From: Clavelina lepadiformis
Taxonomy: Eukaryota; Chordata; Ascidiacea; Aplousobranchia; Clavelinidae
Direction of reading: 5' to 3'
Length of the DNA stretch: 64,000 nucleotides
NCBI RefSeq assembly: GCF_947623445.1
Contig: NC_135245.1
Coordinates: forward strand, 1,185,501-1,249,500
Each line of letters begins with the position of its first letter. The stretch's first letter is position 1. Below, piece after piece: positions 25,377-36,419 of the stretch. Both the position numbers and the translations under genes were made by a program. The notes below the pieces were generated by a model. It was not told the origin of the DNA and made no database searches. It saw only the letters and a list, made by a program, of their open reading frames with translations.

Positions 25377-28300
25377 CTTAGGTTTAATAACAGCATATTT
25401 TTATCATGTTATTATTGCTAATTTTAGATTGAGCTGTAGATTGAGTATACTTATGAGCATGTTGTACGTTTTATACATTTTTCAATAAGAGAAGATTATT
25501 TCAATTGGAGACAAACACACAATATAGTGAACACACAGTACCTCTGATATAAAGACATCTAATATCCGATACGCAAGATTGACATCAAAGAAAGTGGCAA
25601 ACAATGTTAAAAACCAGGATGACGCGAACATGGACGTATGAAAAGCCTGTGCTTGGAAATGGGCCATTAATTCAGACGAATGTTCCTGCAGGAGAAGTTG
25701 TTAATCATTCATCAATGAAATGCAATAGCATTCATAAACAAACAAATATCTCATCACATATGTTTGTTTACTACATTCACTGCTTGTTTCATTATCATAT
25801 TGGGCAGGGCATGGAAAAATTTACTGTGCGGCTGATAGCTATGGTAGCTGTAAAAAATCATGAAAGTTACTGTCGTTGCAGACTTGATAAACAGTCTGTG
25901 AACATGATTCATGTGAACTGGTTTGTTGCTGGAATAATTTTATTGCAAATGCAACTCAGGGTGGTCTGTGAATCAGTCCATGTTACGGTGACAACCAAAA
26001 AAAAGCGGCATTTATTGTAAAGAGTAAGTGGATCACACTGAAACAATATATTCCATATATATAACAGGCCCTATTTGATGTAAATTTCTTGATTTATCTG
26101 TTTTTGATTAAAAACCATATGACAAATAACTTTCCCAAACTGCACACTTGTAACTACGTTGTCTATCTTGATATTAACACACACAAAGAAAGGAACAGAA
26201 AGCACATTGTTCCAATGTAAGCAAAATCAGATGTACTCTGGTTTTCTATAAACCAAGAGCATTATTACATCTACAAACAACATTATTTGCTTTGTTCACA
26301 TTTACAACGTGGCAAATATGAGGCACCAGTTTTCAAACATCATATTCATGCAACAGGTAATGATATCTGCAGCATAACATGGCCAATTATATAGTGACTG
26401 ATAAAAGCACAAAATATATCCAAGGATTTTTGCTCTATGAACAGTACAAGTCATGAAATGAAAATGGTGAGAATGTTTTGTGTGCTAACGTGTACTGAGG
26501 GCATGTGCACCACAAATGCAAAAAAATTCCGTTTTACACAACAAACTCAGCAACACAGGAAGCAAGACACGTAATGTGCAAGAGAAAGTAGTAGTAAGTA
26601 TAATACTTGGTGAATAATAGACTGCAAAAAATAGGGAAGATGGGATTTAGCTCAAGATAAAACTTGCCTTGTTGTACGAAATCGATTACACCAAGTAACC
26701 TGGTATGACCTACAGTCCAATTTTGCTAACGTACCAAATTTTTGCTAACGTAGGCAAAATCATTAGAAGCGAAATCTATCCAAAATTTAATTTAACTTTA
26801 CACTTCCAGGACAACATCGAACAATGCAGCCATATTACAACAACAGTGGCATCCAACGTGAAAGTAAAGTAGGCTAACCACCTTTTAAATTCTTCTTTTT
26901 TGGTTTAGAATGTTTTGACAAAGTGCTATCTTTTTGTTTAGACAAAACGCAGTTTGTTGACATGACGCCGACATGTTTACGTCAACCCACTAACCTGCAA
27001 AAGGTTTTCGAGCTGGTACATGCACAGACCAAGTTCCGCCATGGATGGTTTGAAAAGTTCACGAAGGCGATAATCCCGCATCAGCGAGACAAAGACACAA
27101 AAAGCCTCCTCCTCTGGCATTTGCAGAAGAAGCAAACCGGCTATAAACGCACTTCCCTGACAATATCCAACTTCTCTGTCCATCAGCGAATAAGCCTGCA
27201 GAAAAATGTTGGCAGGTTTGAGATTATATAATAGTTCAAAGGTGTTAGACCCTATTCCAAATGAGCATGTGTATATATCAATCGGTATGGTACACAGAAA
27301 AAATTCCCAAATTTACATGAGTTTTGTTCAATTGTGGAAAATCATTGGTTTCTATTATTACTTTGATAACATTGAAGAGAACTTCTTGTCCATTTCCGTC
27401 CTTTTCTTTGAAAAATTCTTGCTCAGGGTAAGTTCTCGCAATATCTCTTTTAATTAATTTTTCAGACGGAGATCTTTGCTTTAAAAATTCGGCATATTTT
27501 TCACGGTGGGGTGAATTGTGAGCTTCACAGAGAAGCTGCCAGACCAGTCCACGAAAATGCTGTGGTATGCCACAACGAATCATTTCCTGAATCAATTAGA
27601 AATGTTAGACTTCCTTCTCGGTATTTCCCAACGCAGGTCATATTTAAAGAAAACACGTCAAGCATGCATTAAATTTAACTCAAAGTAATTATCAAGCTAC
27701 ATGAAGCCTGTATCCGGCAACAACATAGTAGCATACCTTTAACTGCTTTCCATTTCTCTTTTTGAATTCATACCAATCGTTGACAATCCTGCCCCATATA
27801 ACCCAAGTTTTGTTGTCTGAATTATGCAGCGATGTGCTGTTGTTCCCGCTATCGTTACTGTTCGACGATGCGCTGTGTACAGAGACTGATGTAGGTGATG
27901 CAGATCCATTACTGCTCCTCCGGGATGTTGCGAAGTTAATTTCACTTGAAACTGACTTCAGAGATTTACGATCAGATTCTAGTAACCTGCGAACAAGACA
28001 GTTGGTGAGATTTTACAGACATTACAATAAACTAATTGCAAAAATATCGAGACTAATAAAAACAAAACCAATAACAAATCAACTAAACATAGAGATATAC
28101 AATTATACATACAATAAATCATGCTATATAGAAAAAATAAAATAAGTAAATACAATAAACACTTCTATGCTTAAATATATAAGCTACCGATTTTGCTCTT
28201 CTATCTTGGCAAGTATTTGAATTTCTTCTGCGTTTAACTCTTGATGTGAAGCGCCAAAGGTAGGGCTTGATTCCGATCTCATGGAACGCATATCTGCTGA

Positions 28301-28661
28301 TAAATTCCACAACTTAACCGGCAAGCATCAAAAGCGGTAGACACAAATAATGTGCTTCCGTTGACCACCAACAGTGTATGTAGCACGGTTAATATAAATC
28401 AAACCAAATTTTACAACGAAAGCAGTGTCACTTACGATAATAAACATAAAATCTGCGCTTACTGTGCAATCAATCAAAATTACAACATACTGTTATTGAG
28501 TGCTTTTTCATGTAAAACTGCTGGTTTAGATATCACACTTATGTCACCCAACGAGTTAGAAGATGGAAAAGCGCCGTCCATCCGATTCGAAGTTGGACTG
28601 GATGAGAGATTAGTTGCTGGAAAACCGACCAAGTCTCTCATCCTTTGTTTGAACTGTCCTG
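19852..28661 (-). CDS. EVI5: EVI5-family Rab GTPase-activating protein (16 exons seen; 5' end not found)
   Basis: Minus-strand exons: 28539-28661, 28188-28293, 27737-27986, 27362-27586, 26995-27195, 25542-25685, 25179-25268, 24869-24969, 23763-23910, 23430-23565, 22603-22736, 21925-22089, 21517-21690, 21051-21197, 20472-20567 and 19852-20253 (stop). All junction phases agree. The order is: ELNAEEIQILAKIEEQNRLLES, a Ser/Asn-rich linker, WVIWGRIVNDWYE, then the TBC domain. It has both catalytic fingers: IKRDIAR (Arg finger IxxDxxR) and REVGYCQG (Gln finger YCQ). A long coiled coil follows (RLRTENRLLRQRIGSLE, QEELIAVKLREAEA, LEENWQKHLNRM) and an acidic tail. EVI5 proteins act on Rab11/Rab35 membranes and at centrosomes and midbodies. 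The first coding exon, if separate from the Met inside 28539-28661, was not found. EVI5 versus EVI5L cannot be told here. Confidence 0.94.
20650..20950. mobile_element. hAT-like non-autonomous element in an EVI5 intron
   Basis: The left part reads CACTGTTTCTTAACCAGTGG and the right part has GTGGTCCGCGACTTGAAAAT then GGTTCACTTAG. That is a degraded inverted relation typical of 'TTCTTAACCAGTGGTCC' hAT short elements. It lies between the EVI5 exons at 20472-20567 and 21051-21197. The ends and target duplication are not clear. Confidence 0.45.
25348..25378. repeat. (CA)n-(TA)n microsatellite in an EVI5 intron
   Basis: A CA dinucleotide run passes directly into a TA dinucleotide run, between the exons at 25179-25268 and 25542-25685. 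A simple compound microsatellite, likely length-variable. Confidence 0.85.
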
Positions 28662-29197
28662 CTACAAGATAAACAGATCATGAGTTGGCTGCTGTCTGCA
28701 ATCGAGGTCGTGCAAATTCACGTGATATTTGTTTTTACAAGGAAATGCTCAGGAAGAATCCCGGCAAAAGCTAGCTTGGACGATTTTTATTGCTTTTGTT
28801 AACGACAGCCAGGCAAAACATGTCAAATGATGAAAGCATGCCTTGTATATTACGTATATTGGATTGTAACTAAGCAACATTCAGTGTGGCTGTTATATAC
28901 GCTGCTTGATATATTGTATAGACTGAAGAAAAGCATCCTGCGTAAAATGTAAAGTTTTGCAATACATTATGTACACAATGCATTACACCATAGGCCATAA
29001 GCCAAATCCATAGGCTATAAACAAAGAATAATCATATAATTATATAACTTCAACTGCCTTAACTTCAGACAAATTTCGTTAACATTCCCAAATAAATTTG
29101 TAAAGATTATTTTTCCGATACATTTTCTTCTGTGGTTTAGACATTAATGGTCTTGAGGTTAAGTTGTGGTGAGTGGTTAGTTCATAGTTATCTAAAA

Positions 29198-29828
29198 CAG
29201 GGGTGGGCAAACTACGGCCCACGGGCCGCATGCGGCCCGCGGGTCCATTTTCTGCGGCCCGCCGGCACTTGCAGAAACTCCTACTCATCACTTATTGTTT
29301 TAATTAAACAGGTTACCTGACAAAATATTATTCCCTTTACGAGTGTGTTTTTCTCTTCACTTTCAGTGCGTAAACACACACACGTCAGTCGCGCATGTAT
29401 TGCAACATACACTTCTCACGCATTGCTTGACTCAATTGTTTGATCATAAAATACAATTACGGTAGCGGCTACCGTAGGCCTACCGTAATACCGTAAGGCG
29501 TCAGTCGCGCATGTATTGCAACATACACTTCTCACGCATTGCTTGATTCAATTGTTTGATCATAAAATACAATTACGGTAGCGGCTACCGTAGGCCTACC
29601 GTAACCGTAAAACTGTGAACAGTTGCACAAGTCTCATTAAATTTTGTGATGATGATTGCATAGATTTAAACGTAACTGAGTGTGGAATACAAAAATTGTG
29701 TTTAATATGAATATGCGTTTATTTACACACCGGGTAAATTTTCCTACTTTGTAATGAGAATGTGCGGCCCGCCGGCTGCAACATTTTTTCAAATGTGGCC
29801 CTCAGTACAAAAAGTTTGCCCACCCCTG
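29198..29828. mobile_element. Non-autonomous hAT element with 8-bp target duplication
   Basis: Termini are CAGGGGTGGGCAAACTACGG on the left and, reading inward from the right end, CAGGGGTGGGCAAACTTTTT. ATCTAAAA flanks both sides (29190-29197, 29829-29836) as an 8-bp target duplication. Subterminal GC-rich blocks (GCGGCCCGCCGGC) appear near both ends. No transposase frame is present. A 116-bp internal sequence is duplicated in tandem. The clean duplication and near-intact ends suggest a fairly recent insertion. Confidence 0.9.
29384..29610. repeat. 116-bp tandem duplication inside the hAT element
   Basis: The unit begins GTCAGTCGCGCATGTATTGC at 29384 and again at 29500. It contains CTCACGCATTGCTTGA, a palindrome GTAGCGGCTACCGTAGG and ends near TACCGTAA. 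Only a few positions differ between the two units, so the duplication is young or maintained. Confidence 0.88.
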
Positions 29829-31636
29829 ATCTAAAAGGGTAATATTGTAAGTTTTTTATTGTTCGAAGTTAAGAGTCTTTTTTTCCTTAACTTTGGACAA
29901 GGTAATTTGAAAATTGCCTTTCCCATTTCTACTGGGATACAAAAGTCAATCAATGCAATTTGAAATTTTTAAATTGTTTCAAGAGCAATAATGCTAAAAG
30001 TCATTGGTTATTTGTTGATATTAAGTTGTAAATTTAATAAGAAACTATCTTTTTTAACCTGTTCCTCAGTGGCAATGGAGGTTACCGGATTACTGTTGCC
30101 AATGGCTGGTGTATGCGACAGTGTAAATTGTGTCTAATATCTCATCAAGTCCTCATTAATTCTAATTTACATGAGCTATATATGGTTTTTTTACTATTTG
30201 TTAATCATTTATTCCAAATTTTAAACCAAAATTTAGGCTGTTATGTGCTACGTGTCACAAAGATATTTGACTTTTATAGTCCTAGTTCGGACAGTTTTTT
30301 AAAATTTCAACCATATTCCATATATTTTATTGCGTAATTATATTTATAACAATACATCCTTAATCTTTCTATTTACACATGATTGAGCATTTAAAATTTA
30401 AAAAACTGTTTTTTTTTTATCAGCATCAAAATATGGACTACTCCAAAAAGATCAAAAACCCGCCGAAAATTTTTTAACACTGGGTGAAAAATCATTGTTT
30501 TTTGTTTGAAAAACAATCCAAAAATATCCTACCATAATGTAAAAAAGTTTTAGGCAAAAGCGTTCTTCAGTGTTCGTAGCAGTGAGAGTTAAAGAAACTG
30601 TCCAAAGTTTGGACGCAGTTCGAAGTTAGGACGATTGATGGTAGGTGTACAGTACATATGCCAGAAATGCAATATAAAGGATTGTAAAAAGTTTATAACC
30701 ACTAAAAGTTATAAAGGTCCATCCATTGTAAAACATGGAAGTTAAAAATTTGTATGTAATGTACCAGCACGTACTATACAATGTAATACTGATTTTCTAT
30801 CTTGACTGCGAAACATGACAATAAATGGCTAAATGTTAAGAGTGAATTTACAAAAATTAACTACCGTGAGGTCACTAAGTCATACTCTACTTTCCCCAGA
30901 ATTGTGCTTAATGATGTAAAGAAAATGAACAATTTATGAAGCAGTACAATGAAAAAATCTCACAATCAACGGCAACACAAAATACAAAGGTATTCAGTGA
31001 ATGGCAATAAATGAAAAGCATGAATCACAACTGATATATCGATAAAAGTCAATACATATGTAGGTAAGAATATGCTGTTGGATATGGTGAAATACGAACA
31101 AAAAGTTTAAAAATGACGTAAGGAAGTATTCATACTAAACGATTATAATATCATTGGTTTATTTAATAACCAATGTAAGGTGAATCAGAATGAAACACAC
31201 AAAGTCAAATTCCAAGGGTAATGAGTTTTCTGCAGATATAGAAGACATACAAATATATGAAGACAGCATGAGTGCTTGATTATGTGAGCGCATGTTGGAT
31301 CTCTTGCATATAATACATTCAGCGTTTCCCAATCATTTTGCAAAAAAGCATATTCTTCAAAACTTACCTATCTGCGTCATTGAGAGTATTCCATGCAGTT
31401 GTATTTGTTTGATTTTGAAAAACTCCCTTTAGTCTAGCACCTTATCGGTAAGCAAGTTCCAGAGTTTACAAAGCTTTACAAATATCTGCCACGCCAATGG
31501 CAGTGTTTGTTTTATAACTTATCACATTATTGTAAACATTTTAACAGCACAGCAACCTACAAGTATATACAAGGTAAAAAGTTAAGTGTGCAACCTAAGT
31601 TATGACATTCATCTCAAGCAGCAGAACAGCTTAGCA

Positions 31637-31734
31637 CGGGTCTAGTATACAAGTGTACAGGAGGCCTTCATATACTAGACCCGAGCTACTCAAATTGTGA
31701 CGTCATCTGGTTGTACACTTGTATACTACACCGG
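31637..31734. mobile_element. Small inverted-repeat element, family M1 short copy
   Basis: The left arm GGGTCTAGTATACAAGTGTA and right arm GTACACTTGTATACTACACC are inverted. The middle contains CTACTCAAATTGTGACGTCA as in the copy at 2822-3035. At about 98 bp it is a compact non-autonomous copy. A fragment of repeat R2 abuts its right side. Confidence 0.65.
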
Positions 31735-31815
31735 AAAACCTGGTTGTTTAAATGCCAATTTATAGCATATAAAAAAAGAATTGAGGTTTCAGTGAACACG
31801 ATTTCTCATTGAAAA
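31735..31815. repeat. Interspersed repeat R2, copy 3 (partial)
   Basis: Has CTGGTTGTTTAAATGCCAAT, TTTATAGCATATAAA and CATTGAAAACTGCCTTAC. It follows directly on the right end of the small M1 element, suggesting that one inserted next to or into the other. Confidence 0.45.
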
Positions 31816-32869
31816 CTGCCTTACTTTACCGCAAGGTCTTTTTCCGCCTTACACCAAGCAATTCTTAATTTTCATTAAGCTGCGTTATTGATTTGAATTG
31901 CGAAATAAATTCTATCTAAAGACTTGAGGGCCTAGAAAAGTTTGTATAAATAAAAATTTGACTCCTGCGCCAGTTTCCGGACACTTTTTGCGCTACATTG
32001 TATATTATTAGTACTACGCTGGTGTGGCGCAAATTTTGGCAGTACATCTATTGCCGTATTGGCGCATTTATTCGGCGCACTAAAACCAAAACTTTCCAGT
32101 TGGGCCGTAACTTAGAGTGAACACTGAACAGCGATAAACAATGAACCTGGAAAACGGTGTTGCCGGGTAAAAATTTCTATAAACTTCAGAAGCATCTTGT
32201 CGAAATTTTCACTGGCATTTACAGCGCTTTGTATTTTCTGGTATAAAATTATCAAATTTGATAGTTTCCAGATTAAAATATTCATATGGATTAATTTCTG
32301 TTCTTGTAGATTTCGATTTTTTATTATAGGGTCGTGATTTATCCGTTTTGACAAATATATGTATAAATTATTGCGGTTTGTTTATTTTTTGTTTGGACAT
32401 TTCTAGTTTGCTAATTATTGATTTACATGTTTTCAATTTTTTATTATCCTATATGTAAAATTGCATATTGTTCAAAAAAATATACTCCTTCGTTTGAACA
32501 ATGACATATCAACCATGATGAGAAAGTTGGTCACGTGCTCTCGTTTTCCTTCTCGACGGTCACGCTCCAGTGCATAAATGAATCTAAACATAAATCGGTT
32601 GTCATTAACTTTTCACTCGATTAACAATTTGTTGTCAAGTCTGTTCTGCACAGTTTGGGTAATGATTCAATGAAAGAAATGTTGTAAACTGTGCGATGTT
32701 TCTTTTACACTTGCAGGCTTGCACTGACTGTATGCACAGCTATGTGTAAGTAGACCTACATGAAGATACCCCAGACCTGGTCCAGGCAGAAAAAGTTTGC
32801 AAAGTAAGCACCTAATGCTAATGACTATGTAATGAAAAGTGGTATATGGTACCTTAACCTGTAAGGTTT

Positions 32870-33080
32870 GCCAACTTCCTTACAAAGTCTGTTTACTTGT
32901 GTATATCTTAACAGTGAACTTTGATAGACTTCAGCAATAATAACACAGGAATGACAACTGTATAATCTGATTATATTTGAAGCTTCTTTGAACGAATACA
33001 TTTAGATAGAACATTGTGACAGCTACATAATAAAGTCGACCACTTTCTAGGGTTAACTTCGTAGACTGTTAAGTGACGAC
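32870..33080. repeat. Interspersed repeat R1, copy 2 (partial)
   Basis: From about 32935 it carries ATGACAACTGTATAATCTGA, GAAGCTTCTTTGAACGAATA, TGTGACAGCTACATAATAAA and GTCGACCACTTTCTAGGGTT, in the order seen reversed at 48420-48560. The first part (CCTGTAAGG) is more diverged. Confidence 0.6.
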
Positions 33081-33289
33081 TGATAATTCGTAATGCACGC
33101 ACAGTAAGAGGGAAGCAATCGATTACGTCACGCAGTGTTATGCTTCGCTGATTCGATAGACGAGAATTCTATGTCGTACACAATTTTATATTTCATTAAT
33201 TGATATATTTATCACAACTAGATGTAAATTTTTTCGTATTAACTGTGCTGATGCGGTTCACTTTTGTAAATTAGAGTCACAGATCGATA

Positions 33290-33551
33290 TCCGTTGTGCG
33301 TGCGGGTTCATGAGGGTTCATGTGCGGGTCACAGAAGCGATATCCGTCATGAACATAACCATAAACTCGTAGCTGAACATTTCAACTCAACGGGCCATAA
33401 CATCAAAGACTTCTGCACCACCGTATTACCTAAATTAATTTCTAATAACCGCCTTAATCGCAGAATTGAGGAACAGCGCACTATTCACCTCTTTAATTGC
33501 AATCATGACGGCCTTAACAGAAATGCCGGTTTTATGGGACTTTATAAATAA
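33290..33551 (+). mobile_element. Retroelement tail: Penelope-like GIY-YIG endonuclease C-terminus
   Basis: The plus frame ending at 33551 gives HNHKLVAEHFNSTGHNIKDF, then NNRLNRRIEEQRTIHLFNC and DGLNRNAGFMGLY. This resembles the C-terminal end of GIY-YIG endonuclease domains that follow the reverse transcriptase in Penelope-like elements (typical wording 'HFN..GH...D' and 'R...E...I..L....GLN'). Only the distal piece is present, with no reverse transcriptase upstream, so this is a 5'-truncated fossil. The ribozyme-like motifs a few hundred bases downstream fit that class. Confidence 0.55.
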
Positions 33552-33763
33552 ATATTCATTATTAACTTTAATACAGCTTTATTTCCGTTTTTTTTTTTCA
33601 TTTACCAACTAATTTTTTTTTATTACGTCATTAAGTAATTCGTGGTTGGTTGGATGCATGTAGATATTACGTCACAATTGCGTTTGTTGTTTCCTAGCAG
33701 ATCTTTACCTAACAGTTTTGAAATATTTTGTGCCATTTCGCATTAGCCTGACGAAGCAAGCTT

Positions 33764-33921
33764 ATCATCAAATACAAGGCGTAACTGGTGAAAACAGAAA
33801 CTTTATTTTCTGCCAACGTTTCATTAATCCATTCGGGTTAACTTCATCAGGGTTAATGAAACGACGGCAGAAAATAAAGTTTCTGTTTTCACTACAGTAG
33901 CTGTGCCTTATATTTGATGAT
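33764..33921. repeat. Inverted-repeat insertion flanked by a 13-bp direct repeat
   Basis: The arms run from ATCATCAAATACAAGGC (33764-33780) and GCCTTATATTTGATGAT (33905-33921), with a nearly perfect inner pairing around AGAAACTTTATTTTCTGCC. GAAGCAAGCTTAT occurs just left (33753-33765) and again at 33958-33970, as if duplicated on insertion. It interrupts a second ribozyme-like sequence that begins CCTGACGAAGCAAGC. Confidence 0.6.
33812..33852 (-). ncRNA. Hammerhead-ribozyme-like motif (Penelope type)
   Basis: On the minus strand the order is CTGATGA (33844-33850), a short stem with loop (TTAACCC / GGATTAA), then GAAAC (33818-33822) followed at once by the self-complementary ACGT. CTGANGA, stem II and GAAA are the invariant hammerhead core. 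A minimal stem III of the ACGT kind is known from Penelope-associated ribozymes, which are thought to act as dimers. The motif also lies in a longer hairpin, so chance is not excluded. Cleavage activity is inference. Confidence 0.45.
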
Positions 33922-34929
33922 TATTTTATGCCTGGTGGCAACCATAGTATATTTATTGAAGCAAGCTTATGTTTGCGAAAGATCGTGTAGTAAAATCAAT
34001 AATAATGTTAACCTTCAAAGTGTCAACTTTTATCTTGTTTTTTTTATTTTACTTCAATTTTATCAACAATTTTTAACATCAATTTACTACATTTCTTTTC
34101 TTCCAACATAATCTATAATAAGAGGTTGCGCCAATACATATTTCTAGTGAAATAGTATCACTTCCTTTAAAAACATGTCTACTTTGATACAGGCCTGACT
34201 ACTGGCAATACAACTGAACAAAATACTTCTGCCTAACCGAGAAATAAATAAAGAACTGAAGGTTAATTTCTTAAGCTCATGACCAAATTCCGAAACTGCT
34301 GTAGGCAATACGCCCCCGCATTACGTACGTTCAAGTTAATATCTGTAATCATTTCCAGAAAAGAAACAATCTATGGGTGCAAGATGCTGAATTTCAAAAA
34401 TGTCTTCATCTATTAAAAACTTTTCTGACAAGCCTTCCATTACACTTAGTTTATACTTGCATGGTTGCACAGAAATGAACAAACAAATGTGGAAAACACC
34501 TTGCCCAAGCTGCAAACGTGTATGCATTCAAGCGTGACAATGAACAAGGAAAAAAGGGCCCGGGGAGAATAAACAGAAAGAAGGAAATAAATTAAGAGGA
34601 GAACGCAAACCTGAAGTTTCTCGTCCTGGTTTACATGTCATTGGTTTGAATATGTACTGGAAATTTTATGCGTCTCTGTAGAGTAGGCAAAACTGCCACT
34701 TGGCAACACTGCAACAAACCAAAAATATTATTTTATTCTTGTAATTAATGTAAAACCTTTTACCACTTTTTATCACCGTCCAAAAGGCCTAAGAGAGAGA
34801 GAGTACGTCATGCTATGCTACAGTAATTTTAAATTTAGCAGACAATAAATAGTAGAGCATTTACCCAACATTCAAAAGCTTCTCTTTCTGTTGACAATCC
34901 GATATTTAGAATAGTGTACAGAATAAAAG

Positions 34930-35075
34930 CAAAAGTATTTCTCGGACCTGCCAAATGTTTTATTCTGCTTGGATCTTAGGTATATATATTTCCATGATGT
35001 TGTAGAGGCAAAATATATATACCTAAGATCCAAGTAAAATGAATCGGTTGGCAGATCCGAGAACTATTTTTGCCG
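34930..35075. repeat. Long near-perfect hairpin
   Basis: The left arm CTTGGATCTTAGGTATATAT pairs with ATATATACCTAAGATCCAAG on the right. Pairing extends outward, more loosely, through TTCTCGGACCTGCCA / TGGCAGATCCGAGAA. Arms total about 60 bases with a loop of roughly 15. There is no ORF, and no flanking duplication could be fixed. Could be a foldback element or a rearranged terminal repeat. Confidence 0.6.
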
Positions 35076-35814
35076 TTATTGCACACCGTAACGAAACCTT
35101 AATCCAATTACCAGTTTTTCAGCAAGTTTAGATGACGTAGTAATTGTCATTTTTTACTTTGTGGCGAATAGACTTAAAAATTTTTATATAATATAGGCCA
35201 TACTCGCCAACGGTTATAGCAATAGTTTCCGGCGCATTCTTAACAAAATAAAATTTCAGTTTTACCTAGAATGTTCTCATTCCCTTTGAAACCAGAAGCA
35301 GCCAATTTGGTGCAATTTAGCAGTAACATTTCGCTAACTTAAAGTCTATTTATTAAATAATTTTTTAAGCTTTTGCTTATAATTTGTTATTAAAAATGTG
35401 TTTTGATATGTTACCAGAATAAATGGACTGCTTTGTAAAAAAATTTCACTTTAATAAAAAAAATTTTCTCTTACATCAATGAGTGTCTCTTTCGGGGATT
35501 TTAGACAATGCTGGAATCATAGACATGTGTAGTGCAAGTCGTAGCTCAAGCTGGTTCCTATTTTAATTCCAATTAATAACAGTAAGACAAGCTAGCCTAA
35601 TGAAACTAGGATATGGGAGCTGTTATAGCCTACGCCTTGACATCCTTTTGGGAAATCGTGCAAATAGGCAAATTTTAGAGTAACGCGTAAAGCTCCAATT
35701 TTTGTGTTTTTATTATGAACTGGTCTTAAAACAATGAACTTCTGCTTGTATTGTATAATATAAATCGGCATGATGATGAAAAAGTTTTTCGAAAGTTTTA
35801 CACCAATCTGTAAT

Positions 35815-35950
35815 CAATTAAACAAAGAAAAACTGGTTGTTTGAGCGCCATTTTTTAATAAATAAACAAAGAACTGTGGCTTCAGTGCACGTCATTACAC
35901 CAGAATATGCGACTTTGAACACACGATTTCCTGTCGAAAAAATACCGTCC
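35815..35950. repeat. Interspersed repeat R2, copy 4
   Basis: AAACAAAGAAAAACTGGTTG, then GAGCGCCATTTTTTAATAAA and CGATTTCCTGTCGAAAAAAT follow the order of the other R2 copies. It lies about 500 bases upstream of the NAF1 start codon. Confidence 0.5.
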
Positions 35951-36419
35951 CACATATAGCCAGAGCCTTGCTCGATTGAAAAACCTATAGGCTTAGTCTA
36001 GTTTCTATTTAAAAACTGTGTTCACTTAGAAATGCACTGTAGAAAGATTGAATAGAATTGGTGTTGGCGCCTCTGCAAGCCTGAGATCGCAGTGAATCCT
36101 GCCTTAAAATACAGACAGGCATCAGCTTAGAGTTATCAAACTTCCACTATAGTGTTTATTCCAAAAGAGAACAGCTGGGAGTTTTAGGTACAGTCCAAAT
36201 ATATCTGTTAATAGATTACTTAAGTACAATCTTGTTATTTTTTTTATAGTTTGGTCAGAGTCTTCAGACTAAGATTATAAATATTTTGGAAACATTACTG
36301 ACTTATTTGTACAATATTCATATAGAGGTGTTGCCAATTGCATTACAACAGTCTGGCTTTTGGTCAGTGGGACTATGAGTAATTTTTAGGTGTAGTTGAG
36401 ATTCTTAGTTACTGGAATA

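Larger units (their letters stand above)
28662..36419. other. Gene-poor 7.8-kb interval rich in mobile-element remnants
   Basis: No host exon could be supported between the EVI5 5'-most exon and the NAF1 start. The interval holds a hAT element (29198-29828), repeat copies R1 and R2, the small element at 31637-31734, a Penelope-like tail (33290-33551) with inverted repeats and ribozyme-like motifs, and a long hairpin at about 34930-35075. Stretches such as 30000-31600 and 34100-34900 show nothing I recognise. The EVI5 promoter must lie somewhere here. Confidence 0.55.

Noticed and set aside
25604-26020. 138-codon plus-strand frame inside an EVI5 intron
   Set aside because: Partly antisense to a confirmed EVI5 exon, no domain, no splice partners; looks like a chance frame.
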